From NCBI GenBank assembly GCA_032622095.1, contig CP136068.1:6053314-6117313 (forward strand): 64,000 bases of DNA. The letters run 5' to 3'. The stretch comes from Siphonodentalium dalli (lineage: Eukaryota; Mollusca; Scaphopoda; Gadilida; Siphonodentaliidae). The notes beneath the pieces were generated by a model. The model searched no databases, was not told where the DNA came from, and saw nothing but the letters and a program-made list of their open reading frames with translations. Positions 1-12,700 of the stretch are shown piece by piece. Within the stretch, counting starts at the first letter, position 1. The number at the start of each line of letters is the position of its first letter. The position numbers and the translations under genes are program-made.

Positions 1-208
1 GACGCTAAATCCAGCAAAATGTGGAAACCTCACACTATACAGGAATCGACAGAAAAACAAAGTTTTATCTCCATTTACTATAGGAAGCGACATGATAGGA
101 GGAGTACAGTTTTATTAAATATATAAATTACTAATAAAGTTGTATAATTGTTCGCCTCTTGTCTGCGTTTAACCCTACCCGACGAACCACCGACGGGATG
201 TTGATTGG
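1..208. other. Left flank of satellite array, no gene seen
   Basis: This stretch lies outside the satellite. It is AT-rich up to about 150, then of mixed composition. I see no repeat shared with the right flank, no recognisable coding region and no RNA gene. The 74-codon open frame starting at 159 runs across the satellite boundary and resembles nothing I know. The satellite begins at about 209, where a diverged monomer end (CCTTGTATTTGGTTATGACC) becomes recognisable. Confidence 0.6.
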
Positions 209-273
209 TGTTCCCTCCTTGTATTTGGTTATGACCTATCGATTACAAGTCATTTACACAACGTATAACCCGC

Positions 274-519
274 AACATTGGACAATGCCCATGCACCTGG
301 GGCGAAGGAGAAGGTCGCTTGATCTATTCCAACATCACAGGCTTCGCGCCCAGCTGTACTATCCCTACATGTATATGCAGTGAATGTTGCGTACTTGTTG
401 ATACGGTTCGGTGTGTATCATTCTGATCCTACGTTTTGATTTGATTCGGTCATCTAGAACTTGATTTTTTTCAGTGTAAAATGTATAAAACCAAAAAGCC
501 TGAGCGAAAAATGATAGAA
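274..519 (+). repeat. E module copy 1, long form (246 bp)
   Basis: This is the left-most copy of the non-satellite module. It equals the 207-bp form plus a 33-bp segment after CCCATGCACC and a 6-bp segment (CATGTA) before TATGCAG. The 33-bp difference begins and ends at CC, so a microhomology deletion in all other copies would explain it. It is flanked left by TCATTTACACAACGTATAAC plus CCGC and right by the equivalent box starting TGACATTTGCAC. An insertion in this copy instead cannot be excluded. Confidence 0.9.
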
Positions 520-2354
520 TGACATTTGCACAACAAATACCCGACTATCCTCGTTAAAAATCGGTTAAACTGCGTTGGGGAATCTGCTGAACTGTTCCCG
601 GTAAAGTGCTGAACGGGATTTTGAACTGCTGATCTGGGGTCGACGTGGGCCAAGTCGTGTTTTCTTCCTGTATTTCTTTATGGACCAACGACAAAATGTC
701 ATTTGCACAACACATACCCGACTATCCTCGTTAAAAATCGGTTAAACTGCGTTCGGGGAATCTGCTGAACTACTCGATATGAACTGCTGAACGGGATTTT
801 GAACTGCTGATCTGTGGTGGACGTCGGCCAAATGGTTTTCTTTCCATGTACCTGGTTATGAGCCATCGATAAAATGCCATTTGCATCACCTATACCAGAA
901 TATATTTGTTAAAAATCAGTTAAACTGAGTTTTGGAAATTATGCTGAACTGCCCCAAATAAAGTGCTGAACGGAATTTTGAACTGCTGAACTGGGGTGTA
1001 TGTCGGCCAAATCGTGTGTTCTTCCTGTAATTCTTTATGCTCCATAGATAAAATGTCATTTGCACAAGACTTACCCGACTATCCTCGTTAAAAATCGGTT
1101 AAACTGCGTTCGGGGAATCTGCTGAACGGCTCGATATGAACTGCTGAACGGGATTTTGAACTGCTGATCTGGGGTGGACGTCGGCCAAATGGTTTTCTAT
1201 CCATGAACCTGGTTATGAGCCATCGATAAAATGTCATTTGCATCACCTACACCAGAATATCTTTGTTAAAAATCAGTTAAACGGAATTTTGGAGAATCTG
1301 GTGAACTGCCCCAAATAGAGTGCTGAACGGGCTTTTGAACTGCTGATCTGGGGTTTATGTCGGCCAAGTCGTGTGTTCTTCTTGTATTTTGTTATGGACC
1401 ATCGATATAATGTCATTTGCACAACACATACCCGACTATCTTCGTTAAAATTCGGTTAAACCGCCTTCGGGGAATCTGCTGAACTGCTCGATATGAACTG
1501 CTGAACTAAATTTTGAACTGCTGATCTGGGGTCGACGTCGGCCATTTGATTTTCAATCCGTGAAACTGGTTATGTCCCATTAATTACAAGTCATTTGCAC
1601 AACCTACGACCCGCCATCGTCGTTATATTTGAGTTAAACTAAACTCGGAAAATCTGCAGATCAGCGTTTTAGGTGATAATCTGCTGATCTGCTCGATATG
1701 AACTGCTGATCGGGCTTTTGAACTGCTGATCTGGGGTTTATGTCGGCCAATTCGTGTTTTCTTACTGTATTTTGTTATGGACCATCGATATAATGTCATT
1801 TGCACAACACATACCCGACTATCCTCGTTAAAATTCGGTTAAACCGCCTTCGGGGAATCTGCTGAACTGCTCGATATGAACTGCTGAACGGGATTTTGAA
1901 CTGCTGATCTGGGGTGAACGTCGGCCAAATGGTTTTCTGTCCATGTACTTGCTTATGAGCCATCGGTAAAATGCCATTTGCATCACCTATACCAGAATAT
2001 CTTTGTTAAAAATCAGTTAAACTGAATTTTGGAGATTCTGCTGAACTGCCCCAAATAGAGTGCTGAACGGGCTTTTGAACTGCTGATCTGGGGTTTATGT
2101 CGGCCAAGCCGTATTTTCTTCCTGTATTTTGTTATGGACCATCGATATAATGTCATTTGCACAACATATACCCGACTATCCTCGTTAAAATTCGGTTAAA
2201 CCGCCTTCGGGGAATCTGCTGAACTGCTCGATATGAACTGCTGAACTAAATTTTGAACTGCTGATCTGGGGTCGACGTCGGCCATATAATTTTCAATCCA
2301 TGAAACTGGTTATGTCCCATTAATTAAAAGTCATTTACACAACGTATAACCCGC

Positions 2355-2561
2355 AACATTGGACAATGCCCATGCACCAACATCACAGGCTTCGCGCACA
2401 GCTGTACTATCCCTATATGCAGTGAATGTTGCGTACTTGTTGATACGGTTCGGTGGGTATCATTCTGATCCTACGTTTTGATTTGATTCGGTCATCTAGA
2501 ACTTGATTTTGTTCAGTGTAAAATGTATAAAACCAAAAAGCCTGAGCGAAAAATGATAGAA
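2355..2561 (+). repeat. E module copy 2 (207 bp)
   Basis: This is the standard short form and begins AACATTGGACAATG. Diagnostic bases are ATTCTGATCC and GATAGAATG. It is followed by the monomer with TTCCCGGTAAAG. No similarity to the satellite monomer is apparent in it. Confidence 0.95.
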
Positions 2562-4396
2562 TGACATTTGCACAACAAATACCCGACTATCCTCGTTAAA
2601 AATCGGTTAAACTGCGTTGGGGAATCTGCTGAACTGTTCCCGGTAAAGTGCTGAACGGGATTTTGAACTGCTGATCTGGGGTCGACGTAGGCCAAGTCGT
2701 GTTTTCTTCCTGTATTTCTTTATGGACCAACGATAAAATGTCATTTGCACAACACATACCCGACTATCCTCGTTAAAAATAGGTTAAACTGCGTTCGGGG
2801 AATCTGCTGAACTACTCGATATGAACTGCTGAACGGGATTTTGAACAGCTGATCTGTGGTGGACGTCGGCCAAATGGTTTTCTTTCCATGTACCTGGTTA
2901 TGAGCCATCGATAAAATGCCATTTGCATCACTTATATCAGAATATATTTGTTAAAAATCAGTTAAACTGAGTTTTGGAAATTATGCTGAACTGCCCCAAA
3001 TAAAGTGCTGAACGGAATTTTGAACTGCTGAACTGGGGTGTATGTCGGCCAAATCGTGTGTTCTTCCTGTAATTCTTTATGCTCCATAGATAAAATGTCA
3101 TTTGCACAAGACTTACCCGACTATCCTCGTTAAAAATCGGTTAAACTGCGTTCGGGGAATCTGCTGAACGGCTCGATATGAACTGCTGAACGGGATTTTG
3201 AACTGCTGACCTGGGGTGGACGTCGGCCAAATGGTTTTCTATCCATGAACCTGGTTATGAGCCATCGATAAAATGTCATTTGCATCACCTACACCAGAAT
3301 ATCTTTGTTAAAAATCAGTTAAACGGAATTTTGGAGAATCTGGTGAACTGCCCCAAATAGAGTGCTGAACGGGCTTTTGAACTGCTGATCTGGGGTTTAT
3401 GTCGGCCAAGTCGTGTGTTCTTCTTGTATTTTGTTATGGACCATCGATATAATGTCATTTGCACAACACATACCCGACTATCTTCGTTAAAATTCGGTTA
3501 AACCGCCTTCGGGGAATCTGCTGAACTGCTCGATATGAACTGCTGAACTAAATTTTGAACTGCTGATCTGGGGTCGACGTCGGCCATATGATTTTCAATC
3601 CATGAAACTGGTTATGTCCCATTAATTACAAGTCATTTGCACAACCTACGACCCGCCATCGTCGTTATATTTGAGTTAAACTAAACTCGGAAAATCTGCA
3701 GATCAGCGTTTTAGGTGATAATCTGCTGATCTGCTCGATATGAACTGCTGATCGGGCTTTTGAACTGCTGATCTGGGGTTTATGTCGGCCAATTCGTGTT
3801 TTCTTACTGTATTTTGTTATGGACCATCGATATAATGTCATTTGCACAACACATACCCGACTATCCTCGTTAAAATTCGGTTAAACCGCCTTCGGGGAAT
3901 CTGCTGAACTGCTCGATATGAACTGCTGAACGGGATTTTGAACTGCTGATCTGGGGTGAACGTCGGCCAAATGGTTTTCTGTCCATGTACTTGCTTATGA
4001 GCCATCGATAAAATGCCATTTGCATCACCTATACCAGAATATCTTTGTTAAAAATCAGTTAAACTGAATTTTGGAGATTCTGCTGAACTGCCCCAAATAG
4101 AGTGCTGAACGGGCTTTTGAACTGCTGATCTGGGGTTTATGTCGGCCAAGCCGTATTTTCTTCCTGTATTTTGTTATGGACCATCGATATAATGTCATTT
4201 GCACAACATATACCCGACTATCCTCGTTAAAATTCGGTTAAACCGCCTTCGGGAAATCTGCTGAACTGCTCGATATGAACTGCTGAACTAAATTTTGAAC
4301 TGCTGATCTGGGGTCGACGTCGGCCATATGATTTTCAATCCATGAAACTGGTTATGTCCCATTAATTACAAGTCATTTACACAACGTATAACCCGC

Positions 4397-4603
4397 AACA
4401 TTGGACAATGCCCATGCACCAACATCACAGGCTTCGCGCACAGCTGTACTATCCCTATATGCAGTGAATGTTGCGTACTTGTTGATACGGTTCGGTGGGT
4501 ATCATTCTCATTCTACGTTTTGATTTGATTCGGTCATCTAGAACTTGATTTTGTTCAGTGTAAAATGTATAAAACCAAAAAGCCTGAGCGAAAAATGATA
4601 GAA
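4397..4603 (+). repeat. E module copy 3 (207 bp)
   Basis: Short form carrying ATTCTCATTC instead of ATTCTGATCC. It shares this variant with copies 5, 10 and 11, and it is the counterpart of copy 10 in superunit 2. Confidence 0.95.
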
Positions 4604-5546
4604 TGACATTTGCACAACAAATACCCGAATATCCTCGTTAAAAATCGGTTAAACTGCGTTGGGGAATCTGCTGAACTGTTCCCGGTAAAGTGCTGAACGG
4701 GATTTTGAACTGCTGATCTGGGGTCGACGTAGGCCAAGTCGTGTTTTCTTCCTGTATTTCTTTATGGACCAACGATAAAATGTCATTTGCACAACACATA
4801 CCCGACTATCCTCGTTAAAAATCGGTTAAACTGCGTTCGGGGAATCTGCTGAACTACTCGATATGAACTGCTGAACGGGATTTTGAACTGCTGATCTGTG
4901 GTGGACGTCGGCCAAATGGTTTTCTTTCCATGTACCTGGTTAAGAGCCATCGATAAAATGTCATTTGCATCACCTATACCAGAATATCTTTGTTCAAAAT
5001 CAGTTAAACTGAGTTTTGGAGATTCTGGTGAACTGCCCCAAATAGAGTGCTGAACGGGCTTTTGAACTGCTGATCTGGGGTTTATGTCGGCCAAGTCGTG
5101 TTTTCTTCTTGTATTTTGTTATGGACCATCGACATAATGTCATTTGCACAACACATACCCGACTATCTTCGTTAACATTCGGTTAAACCGCCTTCGGGGA
5201 ATCTGCTGAACTGCTCGATATGAACTGCTGAACTAAATTTTGAACTGCTGATCTGGGGTCGACGTCGGCCATATGATTTTCAATCCATGAAACTGGTTAT
5301 GTCCCATTAATTACAAGTCATTTGCACAACCTAAGACCCGCCATCGTCGTTATATTTGAGTTAAACTAAACTCGGAAAATCTGCAGATCAGCGTTTTAGG
5401 TGATAATCTGCTGATCTGCTCGATATGAACTGCTGATCGGGCTTTTGAACTGCTGATCTGGGGTCGACGTCGGCCATATGATTTTCAATCCATGAAACTG
5501 GTTATGTCCCATTAATTACAAGTCATTTACACAACGTATAACCCGC

Positions 5547-5753
5547 AACATTGGACAATGCCCATGCACCAACATCACAGGCTTCGCGCACAGCTGTACT
5601 ATCCCTATATGCAGTGAATGTTGCGTACTTGTTGATACGGTTCGGTGGGTATCATTCTGATCCTACGTTTTGATTTGATTCGGTCATCTAGAACTTGATT
5701 TTGTTCAGTGTAAAATGTATAACACCAAAAAGCCTGAGCGAAAAATGATAGAT
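5547..5753 (+). repeat. E module copy 4 (207 bp)
   Basis: Short form with GATAGATTG at its end, a variant shared with copies 6 and 12. It also has AACACC where the others have AAAACC. It has no counterpart in superunit 2. Confidence 0.95.
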
Positions 5754-6499
5754 TGACATTTGCACAACAAATACCCGACTATCCTCGTTAAAAATCGGTT
5801 AAACTGCGTTGGGGAATCTGCTGAACTGTTCCCGGTAAAGTCCTGAACGGGATTTTGAACTGCTGATCTGGGGTCGACGTAGGCCAAGTCGTGTTTTCTT
5901 CCTGTATTTCTTTATGGACCAACGATAAAATGTCATTTGCACAACACATACCCGACTATCCTCGTTAAAAATCGGTTAAACTGCGTTCGGGGAATATGCT
6001 GAACTGCTCGATATGAACTGCTGAACTGAATTTTGAACTGCTGATCTGGGGTGGACGTCGGCCAAATGGTTTTCTGTCCATGTACTTGCTTATGAGCCAT
6101 CGATAAAATGCCATTTGCATCACCTATACCAGAATATCTTTGTTAAAAATCAGTTAAACTGAATTTTGGAGATTCTGCTGAACTGCCCCAAATAGAGTGC
6201 TGAACGGGCTTTTGAACTGCTGATCTGGGGTTTATGTCGGCCAAGCCGTATTTTCTTCCTGTATTTTGTTATGGACCATCGATATAATGTCATTTGCACA
6301 ACATATACCCGACTATCCTCGTTAAAATTCGGTTAAACCGCCTTCGGGGAATCTGCTGAACTGCTCGATATGAACTGCTGAACTAAATTTTGAACTGCTG
6401 ATCTGGGGTCGACGTCGGCCATATGATTTTCAATCCATGAAACTGGTTATGTCCCATTAATTACAAGTCATTTGCACAACCTACGACCCGCCATCGTCG

Positions 6500-7065
6500 T
6501 TATATTTGAGTTAAACTAAACTCGGAAAATCTGCAGATCAGCGTTTTAGGTGATAATCTGCTGATCTGCTCGATATGAACTGCTGATCGGGCTTTTGAAC
6601 TGCTGATCTGGGGTTTATGTCGGCCAATTCGTGTTTTCTTACTGTATTTTGTTATGGACCATCGATATAATGTCATTTGCACAACACATACCCGATTATC
6701 CTCGTTAAAATTCGGATAAACCGCCTTCGGGGAATCTGCTGAACTGCTCGATATGAACTGCTGAACTAAATTTTGAACTGCTGATCTGGGGTCGACGTCG
6801 GCCATATGATTTTCAATCCATGAAACTGGTTATGTCCCATTAATTACAAGTCATTTGCACAACCTACGACCCGCCATCGTCGTTATATTTGAGTTAAACT
6901 AAACTCGGAAAATCTGCAGATCAGCGTTTTAGGTGATAATCTGCTGATCTGCTCGATATGAACTGCTGATCGGGATTTTGAACTGCTGATCTGGGGTGTA
7001 TGTCGGCCAATTCGTGTTTTCTTATGGTATTTCTTTATGGACCATCGATATAATGTCATTTGCAC
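6500..7065 (+). repeat. 383-bp A-B dimer repeat within the array
   Basis: Two B-containing blocks begin 383 bp apart (about 6,500 and 6,883). This equals one A (178) plus one B (205), so here the array repeats A-B without C and D. The same 383-bp step is seen at 10,456 to 10,839, 22,375 to 22,758, 26,153 to 26,536 and 39,759 to 40,142. It shows that the tetramer is not the only register in use and that dimer and tetramer units are interspersed. Confidence 0.85.
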
Positions 7066-8352
7066 AACACATACCCGACTATCCTCGTTAAAATTCGTTT
7101 AAACCGCCTTCGGGGAATCTGCTGAACTGCTCGATATGAACTGCTGAACTGAATTTTGAACTGCTGATCTGGGGTGGACGTCAGCCAAATGGATTTCTTT
7201 CCAGGTACTTCTTATGAGCCATCGATAAAATGCCATTTGCATCACCTATACCAGAATATCTTTGTTAAAAATCAGTTAAACTGAATTTTGGAGATTCTGC
7301 TGAACTGCCCCAAATAGAGTGCTGAACGGGCTTTTGAACTGCTGATCTGGGGTTTATGTCGGCAAAGCCGTATTTTCTTCCTGTATTTTGTTATGGACCA
7401 TCGATAATATGTCATTTGCACAACACATACCCGACTATCCTCGTTAAAATTCGGTTAAACCGCCTTCGGGGAATCTGCTGAACAGCTCGATATGAACTGC
7501 TGAACTAAATTTTGAACTGCTGATCTGGGGTCGACGTCGGCCATATGATTTTCTATCCATGAAACTGGTTATGTCCCATTAATTACAAGTCATTTGCACA
7601 ACCTACGACCCGCCATCGTCGTTATATTTGAGTTAAACTAAACTCGGAAAATCTGCAGATCAGCGTTTCAGGTGATAATCTGCTGATCTGCTCGATATGA
7701 ACTGCTGATCGGGCCTTTGAACTGCTGATCTGGGGCATATGTCGGCCAAGTCGTGTTTTCTTCCAGGATTTCTTTATGGACCATCGATATAATGTCATTT
7801 GCACAACACATATCCGACTATCATCGTTAAAATTCGGTTAAACAGACTTCGGGGAATCTGCTGATCTGCTCGATATGAACTGCTGATCGGGCTTTTGAAC
7901 TGCTGATCTGGGGTTTATGTCGGCCAATTCGTGTTTTCTTACTGTATTTTGTTATGGACCATCGATATAATGTCATTTGCACAACACATACCCGATTATC
8001 CTCGTTAAAATTCGGATAAACCGCCTTCGGGAAATCTGCTGAACTGCTCGATATGAACTGCTGAACGGGATTTTGAACTGCTGATCTGGGGTTTATGTCG
8101 GCCAATTCGTGTTTTCTTACTGTATTTTGTTATGGACCATCGATATAATGTCATTTGCACAACACATACCCGATTATCCTCGTTAAAATTCGGATAAACC
8201 GCCTTCGGGGAATCTGCTGAACTGCTCGATATGAACTGCTGAACTAAATTTTGAACTGCTGATCTGGGGTCGACGTCGGCCATATGATTTTCAATCCATG
8301 AAACTGGTTATGTCCCATTAATTACAAGTCATTTACACAACGTATAACCCGC

Positions 8353-8559
8353 AACATTGGACAATGCCCATGCACCAACATCACAGGCTTCGCGCACAGC
8401 TGTACTATCCCTATATGCAGTGAATGTTGCGTACTTGTTGATACGGTTCGGTGGGTATCATTCTCATTCTACGTTTTGATTTGATTCGGTCATCTAGAAC
8501 TTGATTTTGTTCAGTGTAAAATGTATAAAACCAAAAAGCCAGAGCGAAAAATGATAGAA
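8353..8559 (+). repeat. E module copy 5 (207 bp)
   Basis: Short form of the ATTCTCATTC variant. A private base gives CCAGAGCG instead of CCTGAGCG. Its counterpart is copy 11. Confidence 0.95.
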
Positions 8560-9502
8560 TGACATTTGCACAACAAATACCCGACTATCCTCGTTAAAAA
8601 TCGGTTAAACTGCGTTGGGGAATCTGCTGAACTGTTCCCGGTAAAGTGCTGAACGGGATTTTGAACTGCTGATCTGGGGTCGACGTAGGCCAAGTCGTGT
8701 TTTCTTCCTGAATTTCTTTATGGACCAACGATAAAATGTCATTTGCACAACACATACCCGACTATCCTCGTTAAAAATCGGTTAAACTGCGTTCGGGGAA
8801 TCTGCTGAACTACTCGATATGAACTGCTGAACGGGATTTTGAACTGCTGATCTGTGGTGGACGTCGGCCAAATGGTTTTCTTTCCATGTGCCTGGTTAAG
8901 AGCCATCGATAAAATGTCATTTGCATCACCTATACCAGAATATCTTTGTTCAAAATCAGTTAAACTGAGTTTTGGAGATTCTGGTGAACTGCCCCAAATA
9001 GAGTGCTGAACGGGCTTTTGAACTGCTGATCTGGGGTTTATGTCGGCCAAGTCGTGTTTTCTTCTTGTATTTTGTTATGGACCATCGACATAATGTCATT
9101 TGCACAACACATACCCGACTATCTTCGTTAACATTCGGTTAAACCGCCTTCGGGGAATCTGCTGAACTGCTCGATATGAACTGCTGAACTAAATTTTGAA
9201 CTGCTGATCTGGGGTCGACGTCGGCCATATGATTTTCAATCCATGAAACTGGTTATGTCCCATTAATTACAAGTCATTTGCACAACCTAAGACCCGCCAT
9301 CGTCGTTATATTTGAGTTAAACTAAACTCGGAAAATCTGCAGATCAGCGTTTTAGGTGATAATCTGCTGATCTGCTCGATATGAACTGCTGATCGGGCTT
9401 TTGAACTGCTGATCTGGGGTCGACGTCGGCCATATGATTTTCAATCCATGAAACTGGTTATGTCCCATTAATTACAAGTCATTTACACAACGTATAACCC
9501 GC

Positions 9503-9709
9503 AACATTGGACAATGCCCATGCACCAACATCACAGGCTTCGCGCACAGCTGTACTATCCCTATATGCAGTGAATGTTGCGTACTTGTTGATACGGTTCG
9601 GTGGGTATCATTCTGATCCTACGTTTTGATTTGATTCGGTCATCTAGAACTTGATTTTGTTCAGTGTAAAATGTATAAAACCAAAAAGCCTGAGCGAAAA
9701 ATGATAGAT
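9503..9709 (+). repeat. E module copy 6 (207 bp)
   Basis: Short form of the GATAGATTG variant. It lies 1,150 bp after copy 5, and its counterpart is copy 12. Confidence 0.95.
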
Positions 9710-12700
9710 TGACATTTGCACAACAAATACCCGACTATCCTCGTTAAAAATCGGTTAAACTGCGTTGGGGAATCTGCTGAACTGTTCCCGGTAAAGTCCT
9801 GAACGGGATTTTGAACTGCTGATCTGGGGTCGACGTAGGCCAAGTCGTGTTTTCTTCCTGTATTTCTTTATGGACCAACGATAAAATGTCATTTGCACAA
9901 CACATACCCGACTATCCTCGTTAAAAATCGGTTAAACTGCGTTCGGGGAATATGCTGAACTGCTCGATATGAACTGCTGAACTGAATTTTGAACTGCTGA
10001 TCTGGGGTGGACGTCGGCCAAATGGTTTTCTGTCCATGTACTTGCTTATGAGCCATCGATAAAATGCCATTTGCATCACCTATACCAGAATATCTTTGTT
10101 AAAAATCAGTTAAACTGAATTTTGGAGATTCTGCTGAACTGCCCCAAATAGAGTGCTGAACGGGCTTTTGAACTGCTGATCTGGGGTTTATGTCGGCCAA
10201 GCCGTATTTTCTTCCTGTATTTTGTTATGGACCATCGATATAATGTCATTTGCACAACATATACCCGACTATCCTCGTTAAAATTCGGTTAAACCGCCTT
10301 CGGGGAATCTGCTGAACTGCTCGATATGAACTGCTGAACTAAATTTTGAACTGCTGATCTGGGGTCGACGTCGGCCATATGATTTTCAATCCATGAAACT
10401 GGTTATGTCCCATTAATTACAAGTCATTTGCACAACCTACGACCCGCCATCGTCGTTATATTTGAGTTAAACTAAACTCGGAAAATCTGCAGATCAGCGT
10501 TTTAGGTGATAATCTGCTGATCTGCTCGATATGAACTGCTGATCGGGCTTTTGAACTGCTGATCTGGGGTTTATGTCGGCCAATTCGTGTTTTCTTACTG
10601 TATTTTGTTATGGACCATCGATATAATGTCATTTGCACAACACATACCAGATTATCCTCGTTAAAATTCGGATAAACCGCCTTCGGGGAATCTGCTGAAC
10701 TGCTCGATATGAACTGCTGAACTAAATTTTGAACTGCTGATCTGGGGTCGACGTCGGCCATATGATTTTCAATCCATGAAACTGGTTATGTCCCATTAAT
10801 TACAAGTCATTTGCACAACCTACGACCCGCCATCGTCGTTATATTTGAGTTAAACTAAACTCGGAAAATCTGCAGATCAGCGTTTTAGGTGATAATCTGC
10901 TGATCTGCTCGATATGAACTGCTGATCGGGATTTTGAACTGCTGATCTGGGGTGTATGTCGGCCAATTCGTGTTTTCTTATGGTATTTCTTTATGGACCA
11001 TCGATATAATGTCATTTGCACAACACATATCCGACTATCATCGTTAAAATTCGGTTAAACAGACTTCGGGGAATCTGCTGATCTGCTCGATATGAACTGC
11101 TGATCGGGCTTTTGAACTGCTGATCTGGGGTTTATGTCGGCCAATTCGTGTTTTCTTACTGTATTTTGTTATGGACCATCGATATAATGTCATTTGCACA
11201 ACACATACCCGATTATCCTCGTTAAAATTCGGATAAACCGCCTTCGGGAAATCTGCTGAACTGCTCGATATGAACTGCTGAACGGGATTTTGAACTGCTG
11301 ATCTGGGGTTTATGTCGGCCAATTCGTGTTTTCTTACTGTATTTTGTTATGGACCATCGATATAATGTCATTTGCACAACACATACCCGATTATCCTCGT
11401 TAAAATTCGGATAAACCGCCTTCGGGGAATCTGCTGAACTGCTCGATATGAACTGCTGAACGGGATTTTGAACTGCTGATCTGGGGTGAACGTCGGCCAA
11501 ATGGTTTTCTGTCCATGTACTTGCTTATGAGCCATCGATAAAATGCCATTTGCATCACCTATACCAGAATATCTTTGTTTAAAATCAGTTAAACTGAATT
11601 TTGGAGATTCTGATGAACTGCCCCAAATAGAGTGCTGAACGGGCTTTTGAACTGCTGATCTGGGGTTTATGTCGGCCAAGCCGTATTTTCTTCCTGTATT
11701 TTGTTATGGACCATCGATATAATGTCATTTGCACAACATATACCCGACTATCCTCGTTAAAATTCGGTTAAACCGCCTTCGGGGAATCTGCTGAACTGCT
11801 CGATATGAACTGCTGAACTAATTTTTGAACTGCTGATCTGGGGTCGACGTCGGCCATATGATTTTCTATCCATGAAACTGGTTATGTCCCATTAATTACA
11901 AGTCATTTGCACAACCTACGACCCGCCATCGTCGTTATATTTGAGTTAAACTAAACTCGGAAAATCTGCAGATCAGCGTTTTAGGTGATAATCTGCTGAT
12001 CTGCTCGATATGAACTGCTGATCGGGCTTTTGAACTGCTGATCTGGGGTTTATGTCGGCCAATTCGTGTTTTCTTACTGTATTTTGTTATGGACCATCGA
12101 TATAATGTCATTTGCACAACACATACCCGATTATCCTCGTTAAAATTCGGATAAACCGCCTTCGGGGAATCTGCTGAACTGCTCGATATGAACTGCTGAA
12201 CGGGATTTTGAACTGCTGATCTGGGGTGAACGTCGGCCAAATGGTTTTCTGTCCATGTACTTGCTTATGAGCCATCGATAAAATGCCATTTGCATCACCT
12301 ATACCAGAATATCTTTGTTTAAAATCAGTTAAACTGAATTTTGGAGATTCTGCTGAACTGCCCCAAATAGAGTGCTGAACGGGCTTTTGAACTGCTGATC
12401 TGGGGTTTATGTCGGCCAAGCCGTATTATCTTCCTGTATTTTGTTATGGACCATCGATATAATGTCATTTGCACAACATATACCCGACTATCCTCGTTAA
12501 AATTCGGTTAAACAGCCTTCGGGGAATCTGCTGAACTGCTCGATATGAACTGCTGAACTAATTTTTGAACTGCTGATCTGGGGTCGACGTCGGCCATATG
12601 ATTTTCAATCCATGAAACTGGTTATGTCCCATTAATTACAAGTCATTTGCACAACCTACGACCCGCCATCGTCGTTATATTTGAGTTAAACTAAACTAGG

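Larger units (their letters stand above)
274..4396 (+). repeat. Two tandem copies of a 2,042-bp higher-order unit
   Basis: Measured from E module to E module, the first unit is 274-2,354 (2,081 bp) and the second is 2,355-4,396 (2,042 bp). The first is 39 bp longer only because its E module keeps 33 + 6 extra bases. The satellite parts run in step: a feature at 471 recurs at 2,513 and 4,555, and one at 1,623 recurs at 3,665. The two copies differ by scattered single bases. A third copy starts at 4,397 but lacks a block of monomers and is only 1,150 bp long. Confidence 0.92.

Noticed and set aside
2511-2545. TATAAAA word near the end of each E module as a promoter.
   Set aside because: TGTATAAAACC is present in the copies, but a single AT-rich word copied with the module is not evidence of transcription.
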